DNA of 64,000 nt, from NCBI RefSeq assembly GCF_002738225.1, contig NZ_PEBQ01000135.1, positions 1 to 64,000 on the forward strand. The letters run 5' to 3'. Below the pieces are notes generated by a model, which saw nothing but the letters and a program-made list of their open reading frames with translations, was not told the origin of the DNA and searched no databases. The first letter of the stretch is position 1; the number at the start of each line of letters is the position of its first letter. The stretch is from Acetobacter pomorum. GTDB lineage: Bacteria; Pseudomonadota; Alphaproteobacteria; Acetobacterales; Acetobacteraceae. Shown here piece by piece: positions 42,108-51,495 of this stretch. The translations under genes were made by a program, and so were the position numbers.

Positions 42108-42878
42108 TCATGACTGCGCAATATGCAGCTTGACATCATGTTCTTTTAACAGGGCGCGAATGCCCGCCGGGGGCGGTTGATCGGTATAAAACGCGTTAAC
42201 CTGCGTAATATGCCCTACCCGCGCCATGGGTCTGCGGCGGAATTTGGTATGGTCTGCCAGCAAAAAAACTGTGCGTGCATTGCGGATAATGGCTTGTGCC
42301 GCGCTGATTTCATCGGCGTCAAAATCCAGCAGTGTACCATCTTCATCAATGCCGCTAATGCCGATTACGCCAAAATCTGCCCTGTATTGTTCAATCATGG
42401 CGGCCGCCGTGGGGCCGACTATTCCGCCATCGCGCAGGCGTACATGCCCGCCTGTAATAATCAGGCTGCATTCAGGTGCAGGTGCCAGTAACGTGGCAAC
42501 ATGAATATTGTTGGTAATCACACGCAGCGCCTTATGAGCGCGGAGAGACTGGGCAAAGGCTTCTGTTGTGGTGCCAATATTGATGAAAAGTGAGGCGCCA
42601 TTGGGAATTGCCTGTGCAGCATCGCGCCCGATGGCTTCCTTTTCGCGCAGGTGCAGGATCTGCCGATCGGAATATGCAATATTTTCTGAGGGAGACAAAG
42701 AACTGGCACCCCCATGATGGCGCGCCAGAAGCCCCTGCGCGGCCATGGTGTTGACATCCCGCCGCACAGTCTGAACCGTGACATTTAGTTCCCGTGCCAA
42801 ATCTTCACTGGTTGCATAGCCATGCTGCTGCACCAGTTTGAGAATACGGAACCGCCGTTGTTGCACTGCCTCTGTCAT
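42108..42878 (-). CDS. glpR: DeoR-family transcriptional repressor, glycerol regulon (GlpR)
   Basis: 256 residues. The N-terminal DeoR helix-turn-helix is GYATSEDLARELNVTVQTVRRDVNTMAAQGLLARHHGGAS, and the C-terminal sugar-phosphate-binding domain shows FINIGTTTEAFAQSL, GGHVRLRDGGIVG and GISGIDEDGTLLDFD. The adjacent glpDFK operon and operator-like sites identify it as GlpR, with glycerol 3-phosphate as the expected inducer. Its start overlaps the recQ stop by 4 bp, so it may be translated together with recQ. Confidence 0.92.
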   Translation of the reverse strand: MTEAVQQRRFRILKLVQQHGYATSEDLARELNVTVQTVRRDVNTMAAQGLLARHHGGASSLSPSENIAYSDRQILHLREKEAIGRDAAQAIPNGASLFINIGTTTEAFAQSLRAHKALRVITNNIHVATLLAPAPECSLIITGGHVRLRDGGIVGPTAAAMIEQYRADFGVIGISGIDEDGTLLDFDADEISAAQAIIRNARTVFLLADHTKFRRRPMARVGHITQVNAFYTDQPPPAGIRALLKEHDVKLHIAQS

Positions 42879-44755
42879 ACCTGTGCTGTTTCAAGAACCT
42901 CCAGAACAGCTTCTCCGTACCGTTCCAGCTTGGAGCGCCCTACCCCTTTGATATCTCCCAGCTCATCCAGATCCGATGGTTTTTCCATGGCGATATCGCG
43001 CAGCACGGAATCGTGGAAAATAACGTAAGGCGGTATTTCCTGTTCCTGAGCTTCTTCCCGCCGCCATTGGCGTAGGGCGTCAAACAGGGCTTTGCTGTCT
43101 TCTGTAAGGGTAACACCTGCGCTTTGGCTGCCCCTGTCTGACGTACGGCCAGAAGTTTCCACCACGGGGTCTGCCCGCAGGTGAATTTCTTCCTCCCCAC
43201 GTAAAATGGGGCGGGCAACATTCTGGTTTAAAATCAGGCCGCCATACTGTCCTTCTGTGCGCAAGGCACCACGAGCAATCAACTGGCGAACAACACCGCG
43301 CCAGAACTGCTCGCTTTTATCCTTGCCTATTCCCCATACGGTCAGCTTGTCATGCCCGTTACGTTTTACGGCTTCTGTTGTTTTGCCACGTAACACGCTG
43401 ATAACATGCAGCGCGCCAAAGCATTGCCCCGTGCGATATACGGCAGAAAGCAGTTTGCGGGCAGCTTCCGTGCCATTGAAGGTTAACACCGGGTGCAGAC
43501 AGTTATCGCAGTGGCCGCAGGGCTCGGCCAGTTCCTCGCCAAAACAGTGGAGCAACGCGCGGGTGCGACAGCCTGTGGTTTCTGTCAGCGCGATCATGGC
43601 TTCCAACCGGCTGCGCATAACCCGCTTTTCGCTTTCTGGGGCGGCAGATTGATCCAGCCAGTAACGGGCACGGGCCATGTCCTCACCGCCATAAAGCAGG
43701 AGTGTGTCTGATGGCAGACCATCGCGCCCTGCTCGGCCAATTTGCTGGTAATAGGCTTCGGGTGAGGCTGGCATATCCAGATGTACAACGGCCCGTACGT
43801 CTGGCCTGTCTATACCCATGCCAAAGGCAACGGTGGCAACAATTACAAGAGGTTCCCCAGACCGAAAACGCAGAAGTGCGGCACGTTTTTCTATGGGGGA
43901 AAGCCCTGCGTGATAAGCTAGGGCAGGCCATCCACGTTCACGCAGGGATGCGGCCATGCGTTCCGTGCGGGCACGGCTGCCACAATACACAATGCTGGCG
44001 GCATCCTTGTGCCGCTCAAGCGCTGTAACAAGCTGGCGCGTTTCAGAAGCCTTTGGCTGCACGGAAATATTGAGATTGGGCCGGTGAAAGCTGGAAACCA
44101 ACACTTCGGCATGCGGCATATCCAGCGCAGCTAAAATATCTTCGCGCGTGCGTTCATCCGCTGTGGCTGTAAGGGCAATGCGTGGTACATGCGGAAAATG
44201 CCGAGGCAACGCGGTAAGAGCACGATATTCTGGCCGGAACTCATGCCCCCATGCTGAAATGCAATGGGCTTCATCAATCGCAATAACTGAAAGCGGTATG
44301 CGCACCAGCCTATCCAGCGTGCCGGATGAAAGCAGCCGTTCTGGAGAGATATACAAAAGGTCTATGCGTCCGTTTGCTAGATCTGAACGGATTTTAGCGG
44401 CCTCATCCCCTTCCAGTTCAGAATGGAGAGCCGCTGCGTTGATGCCAAGCTGGCGCAGGCCCGCAACCTGATCATCCATCAAGGCAATAAGGGGAGAAAT
44501 AACCAGCCCCATGCCTTCCCGGCACAGGGCGGGTATTTGGTAACAGACACTTTTGCCGCCGCCGGTTGGCATAAGCACCAGCGTATCCCTGCCTTCCATA
44601 ACGCATTCAACAGCTTGCGCCTGTAGGCTGCGGAAACCGGGAAAGCCAAAAACCGCCTGCAGGACTTCCTGAGGCGGTTTTCCAGCAAACCGATCCCGTT
44701 CCAGCATGTTCCGTGAATACTGAGCGTGCGTGGATATGGAGTCGGTTTCTGTCAT
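42875..44755 (-). CDS. recQ: ATP-dependent DNA helicase RecQ
   Basis: 3'-5' helicase of recombination and fork repair. It has 626 residues from the ATG at 44755, which follows the preceding gene's stop by 4 bp. Motif I is PTGGGKSVCYQ, the DEAH box is IDEAHCISAWGHEFRPEYR, and motif VI is QQIGRAGRDGLPS. The zinc module has Cys residues in TTGCRTRALLHCFGEELAEPCGHCDNC. There is a winged-helix RQC part and one HRDC domain at the C-terminus (IPPYVIFHDSVLRDIA). An internal ATG at 44707 is an alternative start. Confidence 0.94.
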   Translation of the reverse strand: MTETDSISTHAQYSRNMLERDRFAGKPPQEVLQAVFGFPGFRSLQAQAVECVMEGRDTLVLMPTGGGKSVCYQIPALCREGMGLVISPLIALMDDQVAGLRQLGINAAALHSELEGDEAAKIRSDLANGRIDLLYISPERLLSSGTLDRLVRIPLSVIAIDEAHCISAWGHEFRPEYRALTALPRHFPHVPRIALTATADERTREDILAALDMPHAEVLVSSFHRPNLNISVQPKASETRQLVTALERHKDAASIVYCGSRARTERMAASLRERGWPALAYHAGLSPIEKRAALLRFRSGEPLVIVATVAFGMGIDRPDVRAVVHLDMPASPEAYYQQIGRAGRDGLPSDTLLLYGGEDMARARYWLDQSAAPESEKRVMRSRLEAMIALTETTGCRTRALLHCFGEELAEPCGHCDNCLHPVLTFNGTEAARKLLSAVYRTGQCFGALHVISVLRGKTTEAVKRNGHDKLTVWGIGKDKSEQFWRGVVRQLIARGALRTEGQYGGLILNQNVARPILRGEEEIHLRADPVVETSGRTSDRGSQSAGVTLTEDSKALFDALRQWRREEAQEQEIPPYVIFHDSVLRDIAMEKPSDLDELGDIKGVGRSKLERYGEAVLEVLETAQV

Positions 44756-44759
44756 TCTA

Positions 44760-45137
44760 TCAGGGGTTAACCAGTTCAATCTCCACGCGGCGGGAGCCAA
44801 CCTGCATGCCTTCACTGCTAGAAGGTGCGCGTGGGGTCTGGACGATATGGTCACCCGCCACGCCATCTTCGCTCAGCTGCTGTGCTACGGCTTTGGCGCG
44901 CTGGATGGCCAGAAGCGCATCGGCAGACAAATCCTGCCCTGCACGTGCGTAACCTTCTACCTTTACAATGCGGGAAGGATGTCTTTTGGATTTTTCCGCC
45001 ACCTGCAACAAAACATTGCGGGCATTATCATCCAGCTCTGTTGAGCGAGCGGAGAAGAAAACCACGTATTTGCGTGGTGCGTTGCCAGCACAGGCAGCCA
45101 GAAGGCAGAGACCAGCAACAGGAAGCAAGCGGCGCAT
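44760..45137 (-). CDS. OmpA-family lipoprotein
   Basis: 125 residues from the ATG at 45137. A lipoprotein signal peptide with lipobox LLAAC is visible (lipidated Cys at about residue 15). The rest is a short OmpA/Pal-like peptidoglycan-binding domain: VVFFSARSTELDDNARNVLLQVAEKSKRH, VKVEGYARAGQDLSADALLAIQRAKAVAQQL and SRRVEIELV. The Asp and Arg residues that contact meso-diaminopimelate in Pal are only partly recognisable. It is upstream of recQ on the same strand. Confidence 0.85.
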   Translation of the reverse strand: MRRLLPVAGLCLLAACAGNAPRKYVVFFSARSTELDDNARNVLLQVAEKSKRHPSRIVKVEGYARAGQDLSADALLAIQRAKAVAQQLSEDGVAGDHIVQTPRAPSSSEGMQVGSRRVEIELVNP

Positions 45138-45215
45138 GTAAAATGTCCTAATCAAGATATGTGCTTATTTCTTCACTGGTGCCCTGCCGGGGGCATTCCG
45201 TCAACATAGATTTGC

Positions 45216-46910
45216 TTATGCAACGGCTGCCTTGGCTACACCGGCAGAAAGCCGCCAGATACGGTCCAGTTTTTCCACGCCGGTCAGACGATGCGCAATA
45301 AGGATAACCGTGCGCCCTTCTGTAACGGTGTTAAGCGTGCGCAAAAAGTCCTGCTCAGTCTGGGCATCCAGCCCGGTTGCGGGCTCATCCAGAATCATGA
45401 TGGGGGCCTGTGTTAGCAAAGTGCGTGCCAGCGCAATACGCCGCCCTTGCCCACCAGATAACTTTATACCGCCCTCACCCAACCATGTATCCAGTCCTTC
45501 CGGCAGATTTCGCACAACATCTGCAATCGCGGCTTCTTCCAATGCACGCCACAGGTCTTCTTCCGTAGCCTCTGGCCGGCCCAGCAACAGGTTGGCGCGG
45601 ATGGTATCATCAAACAGATGTGTAGCCTGAGAAAGCCATGCAATGCGCTGACGCAGGGAATCTGCCTTGATGTGAGAGATATCTTCTCCACCCAGTGTGA
45701 TTGTGCCCGCTTCTGGTGTGGCTGCTTTGAGAAGCAGGGCGGCAAGGCTGGATTTACCTACCCCAGAAGGCCCCAGAATGGCCACGCGCGCACCTGCGGG
45801 AATATCCAGCGTAAGGCCATCAAACACCCATGGGCGATTGGCGGCCCAACGGAACTTTACGCCTTCAATGTGAATATGCGTATCCAGCGGCGCATCAGTC
45901 TGCTCGGCAACCGGAATAGTCGCGGCAGATGGCTGTTCTGCCACTTCCACCACACGGCGTGCTGCCGCCCCCATTGCTCCCGCCTGTAGCCCGGCACGGG
46001 TCAGGGCTGCAGCACTTTCAAAAGCGGCAACCGTCAGGAATAGGATGCCCACACCTTCAAGCGCGGGAATATGCTCAGCAAACAGACCGCCAATGCTGAG
46101 CAGCACGGCAAACACAGCAATCTGTCCAGACAAAAAAGCCATGGCATTGGCAAGGGCCGCACGTCGGGCCAGACGAAGCTGGTCTTGCAAGAGCGCAGCG
46201 TCTGCCGCCTGTACCCGTGCCAGCATCCGGCCTTCTGCGCCAAAAGCGCGGATTTCACGCAGGCCACCCACCAGATCCAGAACGGTAATGCGCAAATGAG
46301 CCAGATGATGCACGATCTGGCTAGTGGATGCGCGGCTTGAGCGTGCAATCATCCACGGCACAATAAAGGCAGAACACGCAAACAGCAGCCCGACCACAAG
46401 CCCCAGCAACACACTTGCATGCGCTGCGATAATGACAAGAGCCGGAAAGGTGACGCATGCACAGATAAGCGGCACCACAATGCGCAGATAAAGGCCATCC
46501 AGCGTGCCAATATCTGAAACAAGGCGGGAAAGCATATCTCCCGCTCTGCGAAAGCCCAGGCCAGCGGCAGCACCTTGTGCGAGAGAATGAAAAAACCATA
46601 CACGCAAATCAGCTAGCGCACGGAACATGGCATCATGCGCAAACAGGCGTTCTGCATAACGCAGGATCACACGGCCAGCACCAATCCAGCGCAAGGCGGC
46701 TGTGGCAATAACAATTTCGCCCATAACGCAACCGGCCAGACGCAGGCCAGAGGTTTGCATGAGCGCCAGCCCGAAAGCCAAAGCCAGCAGAGCTAGAACA
46801 ATACCACCGGCAAGGCGCACACCCTGTTTGCGCCAGAGCGCAAAAACCGTGCGGATGGCTTGCCAGTCTGTTAGTTCCCCGGTGGGGCGTGGGTTAGGCA
46901 GAGAGGTCAT
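45216..46910 (-). CDS. cydC: Thiol/heme exporter ABC ATPase-permease CydC
   Basis: Half of the CydDC exporter that moves cysteine and glutathione to the periplasm and is needed to assemble cytochrome bd. It has 564 residues: six membrane segments, then an ATPase with Walker A GPSGVGKSS, signature LSGGQGRR and Walker B IMILDEPATGLD. It starts 2 bp after cydD. cydAB are not in this window. Confidence 0.93.
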   Translation of the reverse strand: MTSLPNPRPTGELTDWQAIRTVFALWRKQGVRLAGGIVLALLALAFGLALMQTSGLRLAGCVMGEIVIATAALRWIGAGRVILRYAERLFAHDAMFRALADLRVWFFHSLAQGAAAGLGFRRAGDMLSRLVSDIGTLDGLYLRIVVPLICACVTFPALVIIAAHASVLLGLVVGLLFACSAFIVPWMIARSSRASTSQIVHHLAHLRITVLDLVGGLREIRAFGAEGRMLARVQAADAALLQDQLRLARRAALANAMAFLSGQIAVFAVLLSIGGLFAEHIPALEGVGILFLTVAAFESAAALTRAGLQAGAMGAAARRVVEVAEQPSAATIPVAEQTDAPLDTHIHIEGVKFRWAANRPWVFDGLTLDIPAGARVAILGPSGVGKSSLAALLLKAATPEAGTITLGGEDISHIKADSLRQRIAWLSQATHLFDDTIRANLLLGRPEATEEDLWRALEEAAIADVVRNLPEGLDTWLGEGGIKLSGGQGRRIALARTLLTQAPIMILDEPATGLDAQTEQDFLRTLNTVTEGRTVILIAHRLTGVEKLDRIWRLSAGVAKAAVA

Positions 46911-46912
46911 GC

Positions 46913-48634
46913 TCAGGCTGCTCCCTGTCGGCTGATAACGCGGCCACCGGCCAAATCTATGCGGCGGCCTTTAAACATATGCACGGCGGCAGAATGGGTG
47001 GCCAGAATAACGGTGCGGCCCACGGCTAAGCGTTGCAGGCTTTCAAACACGCTTTTTTCTGTTGCCGGGTCCAGATGCGCTGTGGGTTCATCCAGCAGCA
47101 GAACCGGGGCATTTTTCAGATAAGCGCGGGCAATGGCAATACGCTGCGCCTGCCCGCCGGAAAGACCAAACCCGCCTTCCCCAATCCGGGTTTCCAGCCC
47201 TTCGGGCAGACTGGGTAGAAACTGGTCCACAGCGGCAGATTTCAGGGCTGCCTGAAGTTCTGCATCGCTGGCATCGGGTTTTGCAAACAGAATATTTTCA
47301 CGCAACGTGCCGGCAAACAGAACAGGCTTTTGCCCGATCCATGAGACCATGCGTGCCAGTGCATCGGGCACAATGCTATCCAGCGGTGCACCGTTAAACA
47401 GAACGCGCCCTGTATCGGGCTGAATAAAGCCCAGCAGCAATTCCATGATGGTGGATTTGCCGGAGCCTGAAGCCCCTGCCAAAATCAAGGTTTCACCTGC
47501 AGGCACGGTAAAGCTAACATGGTCCAGCGCCAGACCGCGGGCCGGATCCCATGAAAAGCTGACATCATCAAAGGAGACCATCACACCATTGGCGTTAACG
47601 GTGCGTGCACCCTCCGGCGCAGGGCGTTCCTGAGCTTCAGGCAGTTCCAGAACAGCCGTGGCGGCCCCTTGGGCGTGTGCCCTATCCTGATAAGCAAGAG
47701 CCAAGCCACGCAGGGGCGCAAAAAACTCGGGCACAGCCAGCAGAACAAACAGCCCCGCTGTAACGGCATGCACCAATGCAGGGGCACTCCCCTCCGCCTG
47801 TAGGGCCAGAGCCTGCCGGCCATCCATAATGGCAATAGCAATCAAAGCAACAACCATGGCGCAGTCGATGGAAGCGGAAGACAGAAAGGCCACCCGCAGC
47901 ACCTTCATGGTGCGCTGGCGCAGTTCTTCCGCTGCATCACCCAGTTTGCGGGTTTCATCTTCCGCACGCCCTGCCAGAACAATGGTGGCAATGCCTTTAA
48001 CCCGGTCCAGAAAACGCGCCTGTAGGCGTGTCATAGCCAAAAACTGATTGCGGGAGGCCACGGCCGCCCCAATGCCAAACAGCGCCTGCCCAAAAGGTAC
48101 GGCTATGCCGCATAACCCCAGAACCAGTGCCGCATGCGGTTGCACAAAGGCCACGGGAATAAGAATGGCAACTGGTGCTGCAATCCACAGAATGGAAGCC
48201 GGTATCCAGCGGCCAAAAAAGCCGTCCAGCGCTTCCACCCGATCCACAATGGTGGACGCGAGCACACCACTATGCACGCGGCGTAAAAGTGCCGGCCCAC
48301 CTGTAAGGACAGAGGCCAGAACCTCACCACGTAAGCGGCGGCGTGCGGCAATACCGGCGCGTGCAGCACCTGTATCGGCCTGAACCATAACCAAAGCGCG
48401 TAAAATGGCCAGAACAGGAAAAGCCAGAAACGGCCATACAGGCATGGAGCCCGTGGCATCTGCCATTTTCCAGTTAACCAGGGCATGCCCTAGCACCACG
48501 GCCACACACCAGACCTGCCCTATGCCGACAAGACTGGAGAGCAGCCCGGCTCCAACCACTGATCGCGCTGCCTGACGCCCCAGACGCGATTGTGTCCGTG
48601 TCCAGTTGCGGATTGCTGCTTTCTCGTTGCTCAT
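46913..48634 (-). CDS. cydD: Thiol/heme exporter ABC ATPase-permease CydD
   Basis: 573 residues, the partner of CydC. The N-terminal membrane domain contains SRLGRQAARSVVGAGLLSSLVGIGQVW and the CydD-typical long periplasmic part; the ATPase shows Walker A GASGSGKST, signature LSGGQAQR and Walker B VLLLDEPTAHLD. It is first in the pair and the two genes are nearly adjacent, so they form a heterodimer. Regulation is not visible. Confidence 0.93.
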   Translation of the reverse strand: MSNEKAAIRNWTRTQSRLGRQAARSVVGAGLLSSLVGIGQVWCVAVVLGHALVNWKMADATGSMPVWPFLAFPVLAILRALVMVQADTGAARAGIAARRRLRGEVLASVLTGGPALLRRVHSGVLASTIVDRVEALDGFFGRWIPASILWIAAPVAILIPVAFVQPHAALVLGLCGIAVPFGQALFGIGAAVASRNQFLAMTRLQARFLDRVKGIATIVLAGRAEDETRKLGDAAEELRQRTMKVLRVAFLSSASIDCAMVVALIAIAIMDGRQALALQAEGSAPALVHAVTAGLFVLLAVPEFFAPLRGLALAYQDRAHAQGAATAVLELPEAQERPAPEGARTVNANGVMVSFDDVSFSWDPARGLALDHVSFTVPAGETLILAGASGSGKSTIMELLLGFIQPDTGRVLFNGAPLDSIVPDALARMVSWIGQKPVLFAGTLRENILFAKPDASDAELQAALKSAAVDQFLPSLPEGLETRIGEGGFGLSGGQAQRIAIARAYLKNAPVLLLDEPTAHLDPATEKSVFESLQRLAVGRTVILATHSAAVHMFKGRRIDLAGGRVISRQGAA

Positions 48635-48726
48635 AACACAAGGCGTTTATACCGACAGACGCAAGACGCAAACAGTTTAGAAAGCCAGCCCCTGCTGCAA
48701 TCTGGGCATAGCGTCCATTTTTTGCC

Positions 48727-50505
48727 TTATTTTCTGGTATCTGGCGGGTTTTCAGGCAAACGCATAACAAGCGTATATTGCACGCCACCTTCCCCTTTAT
48801 ACGTGAGTTTTGCCTTAAGCTGGCGCGCAAAGGCATGAATCAGTTTCAGCCCAATACCTTGATGCGCTGGAGGTTCTTCCCACATGCAGCCGACACCATT
48901 GTCTCCTACCTGAAGAGTAAGAAGCCCGTTTTTACGGTGCAGGCCCACGTATATGGTACCCTTTTGCCCATTGGGGAATGCATATTTGATAGAGTTTGTT
49001 ATAATTTCCGTAACAACAAGAGCGAGCGGCACGGCCTGATCTGGATCCATCCAAAAACTGTCCGAAACCACATCCAGCGTAATGCGCCCCGATTCAGATT
49101 CTCCGGCAATATGGAGTGTCTGCTCACATAGCTCCTGCAGAAAAACAGACATGTTCAGACTATTCAGGGCATCTTCTGCATAGAGTGTGCGGTGCAGCGT
49201 TGCCAGTGCGCGAATTCTATCCCGCGCAAGCGCAAATTCCGCTCGGACCTCCGGGTGCTCAATCTGATTGGCCTGAAGATTGAGTAATGAGGCCACAATC
49301 TGAAGGTTGTTTTTAACCCGGTGATGCACTTCCTTCATCAGGAGTTCCTGATGCGCCATGGCTTTTTTCAGCCGTGCCTCATGGCGGGAAAGGCGGCGGG
49401 TGGCGCGGGTAAAGGCCTGCCCCAACCGCTGGAGCTCAAGGGGCATGGAGCGGGTAATGCGAGCATCAAAAATGCCTTCCATCTGCCATTTCTGCACAGA
49501 ATATGTCAGTCGGCGCAAAGGGCCTATCAGCACAATATTGGCTGCCAGTGTTACGGCCACCAAACCAATAACCAGCAGCAACAATAGCCCGACAATTTGC
49601 AGGATCATGGTGTGCAGGGCATCAGATTCCATGGAGGTACGCTGGGTGGAAACCAGAATATCCGCTCCCCCCGCTATTGCCCCCAGGGCGTAGCCCCCAA
49701 GGCCGGTTGGCAGCGTAATAATGCTGCGCTCGCTATTTTCCAGCGCGTTCTTGAGATCATGCACAATGGATGGTGGGGGAGATTGCCACCCGCAATCCGA
49801 GCACACTGGCAGCAATTGGCCATTATGCATGAGCAACCAGGCTTGTATGGGGTTGTCATCTTCGGCAAAAACCTGCCAACCGGAAGCACTGCCCAGATAG
49901 GCTCTTTGCCGCGATATCTGGAGAATACCCATCAGGTATCCATGGGCTTCAGGTAGGGCAAGAAAGCCTGCTGGCACTGTAATACGTAAAAAAGCGCCAC
50001 CTTCCCCCGGTCCGCCACTGGTTTGCACGGCTTCCAGCAATGTGGAATGCACATCTGAGGGCATGGCAAGCGCCCCGACCTCCGCACAATCCCGCCCTTG
50101 TGGCGAAACAGACTGAATGGGCTTGCCTTCATCATCCATGACGGAAAGAAAGCAGTAACGCTGACCACTTATGGTTTCCATCAACCGAAGGGCGTGAACG
50201 ATCTGATCCGGTGTCAGATCCATATGGCCTATGGTTTCAAGGGCACTACGCAGCCTGTCTGTATCATGGCGAAATTGCAGGTCCAGCCGCATAATGGCAT
50301 TGCCAGCACGTTGTGCGCTGCCAAGGGTAACCTCACGATAATTATGCAGTGCCAGTACAGCGCCAATGGCAATAACAGGAACGGCCGAAAGGCAGATCAA
50401 CAGCCGCATCCGTGCGCTGGTGGTGCTGAAAATACGCCCCAGGCCAGACAGAAGGGAGGCCACTACCCGGCTTGCAGGGCCTTCCCCTCGCCCACTGATA
50501 TGCAA
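48727..50505 (-). CDS. Membrane sensor histidine kinase of the general stress response (HisKA_2 family)
   Basis: 592 residues from a TTG at 50505, 5 bp after nepR with AGGATTAGG as ribosome site. Membrane segments are at about residues 35-53 and 311-333, enclosing a sensor of roughly 250 residues. A HAMP-like stretch follows, then the HisKA_2 dimerisation helix MKEVHHRVKNNLQIVASLLNLQ (phospho-His near 394-395) and an HATPase_c domain with VTEIITNSIKYAFPNGQ and VGDNGVG. Its place beside nepR and phyR identifies it as a probable PhyR kinase (PhyK type). The signal is unknown. Confidence 0.88.
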   Translation of the reverse strand: MHISGRGEGPASRVVASLLSGLGRIFSTTSARMRLLICLSAVPVIAIGAVLALHNYREVTLGSAQRAGNAIMRLDLQFRHDTDRLRSALETIGHMDLTPDQIVHALRLMETISGQRYCFLSVMDDEGKPIQSVSPQGRDCAEVGALAMPSDVHSTLLEAVQTSGGPGEGGAFLRITVPAGFLALPEAHGYLMGILQISRQRAYLGSASGWQVFAEDDNPIQAWLLMHNGQLLPVCSDCGWQSPPPSIVHDLKNALENSERSIITLPTGLGGYALGAIAGGADILVSTQRTSMESDALHTMILQIVGLLLLLVIGLVAVTLAANIVLIGPLRRLTYSVQKWQMEGIFDARITRSMPLELQRLGQAFTRATRRLSRHEARLKKAMAHQELLMKEVHHRVKNNLQIVASLLNLQANQIEHPEVRAEFALARDRIRALATLHRTLYAEDALNSLNMSVFLQELCEQTLHIAGESESGRITLDVVSDSFWMDPDQAVPLALVVTEIITNSIKYAFPNGQKGTIYVGLHRKNGLLTLQVGDNGVGCMWEEPPAHQGIGLKLIHAFARQLKAKLTYKGEGGVQYTLVMRLPENPPDTRK

Positions 50506-50510
50506 AGTGC

Positions 50511-50684
50511 CTAATCCTGTTTTTCACGGTCTTCCTGAATAAGCTTTAACAGTTCTTCAGGTATGGGTTCATTCACAACATTATCAAACATCTGATGTAG
50601 GCCGCGTTTCAGCCACAGGTCAAAAGCTTTATCCCGCTTTTTTTTCGGCTTTCGGGAGGGGGTCGTGTCTCTGCTTTTTCCCAT
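50511..50684 (-). CDS. nepR: NepR anti-sigma factor
   Basis: 57 residues from the ATG at 50684, with CCGGAG nine bases upstream. The core FDLWLKRGLHQMFDNVVNEPIPEELLKLIQ is the NepR domain that binds EcfG or, under stress, the sigma-like domain of phosphorylated PhyR. The N-terminus is Lys/Arg/Ser-rich. An ATG at 50792, 5 bp after the ecfG stop, would give 93 residues and tighter coupling but has no clear ribosome site. Confidence 0.88.
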   Translation of the reverse strand: MGKSRDTTPSRKPKKKRDKAFDLWLKRGLHQMFDNVVNEPIPEELLKLIQEDREKQD

Positions 50685-50797
50685 CCTGAACTCCGGTTTC
50701 TGCCATACCATCCATGTGGGCATGGCCAGTTGGGTGCTGTGTTTGCACGACTCTGCAGGCTTTGCATCCCTGACATCAGTATCGTACGCCATTGCGG

Positions 50798-51388
50798 TTA
50801 CGCCGTCTGCTGTGCGGTGCGCGTTGTATTCCGGGCCGTGCGGGTTTTCCGTCGGGTAGAAGACATCCTGCTGGCAGACTCTGTGCCAGTTTTGCCAGAA
50901 ACGTCGTCTTCTTCCCCTATCAGCCAGATTTCCAGCTGTCGGCGTGCCCGAAAGACCCGGCTTTTTGCTGTACCCACAGCGCATCCGGCAATATCCGCCA
51001 GTTCTTGATAACTCATCCCCTCCAGAACCCCCAAGACCAAAGCTTCCCGCTGGTCGTCTGGCAGCCGTGCAAGCGCTGCATCAAGCTCTTTTAGGGCCAG
51101 CCTGTCCTCATGTCGTCCGCTGACAGACAACAGGGATTGGGGCGTATCATCAATGTTCGCAACTTCGCGCTTTTTGCGGAGGTCAGAGATAAAGCGGTTG
51201 CGCAAGATACGGTGCATCCATGCGGCAAAATTGGTGCCCATAACAAAACTGTCCTGGGCTGAAAGGGCGTTGCACACCGTATCCTGCACAAGGTCTTCTG
51301 CCACAGAACGGTTACGGGTCAGTGCCAGTGCCTGCACCCGCAGCTTGGGAAGAATGGCAATAACCTGATCATGGAAAGAGGCTGTCAT
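50798..51388 (-). CDS. ecfG: EcfG-type RNA polymerase sigma factor (general stress response), paralogue 1
   Basis: 196 residues. Region 2 is LTRNRSVAEDLVQDTVCNALSAQDSFVMGTNFAAWMHRILRNRFISDLRKKRE and region 4 is LDAALARLPDDQREALVLGVLEGMSYQELADIAGCAVGTAKSRVFRARRQLE. The tail is Arg/Thr-rich. ECF15-type sigma factors of this kind are released from NepR when PhyR is phosphorylated. The order sigma-nepR-kinase on one strand with divergent phyR is the classic locus. Confidence 0.92.
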   Translation of the reverse strand: MTASFHDQVIAILPKLRVQALALTRNRSVAEDLVQDTVCNALSAQDSFVMGTNFAAWMHRILRNRFISDLRKKREVANIDDTPQSLLSVSGRHEDRLALKELDAALARLPDDQREALVLGVLEGMSYQELADIAGCAVGTAKSRVFRARRQLEIWLIGEEDDVSGKTGTESASRMSSTRRKTRTARNTTRTAQQTA

Positions 51389-51495
51389 TTTTATATTCTC
51401 CGCCTTGTGGATCTCTTACCCCTTCAATGTTCGGCGGAAGGAAAAGGTTACATTCAAAAACAAGAGCCACTTCACGAAAACGCGAGATTTTGGGT

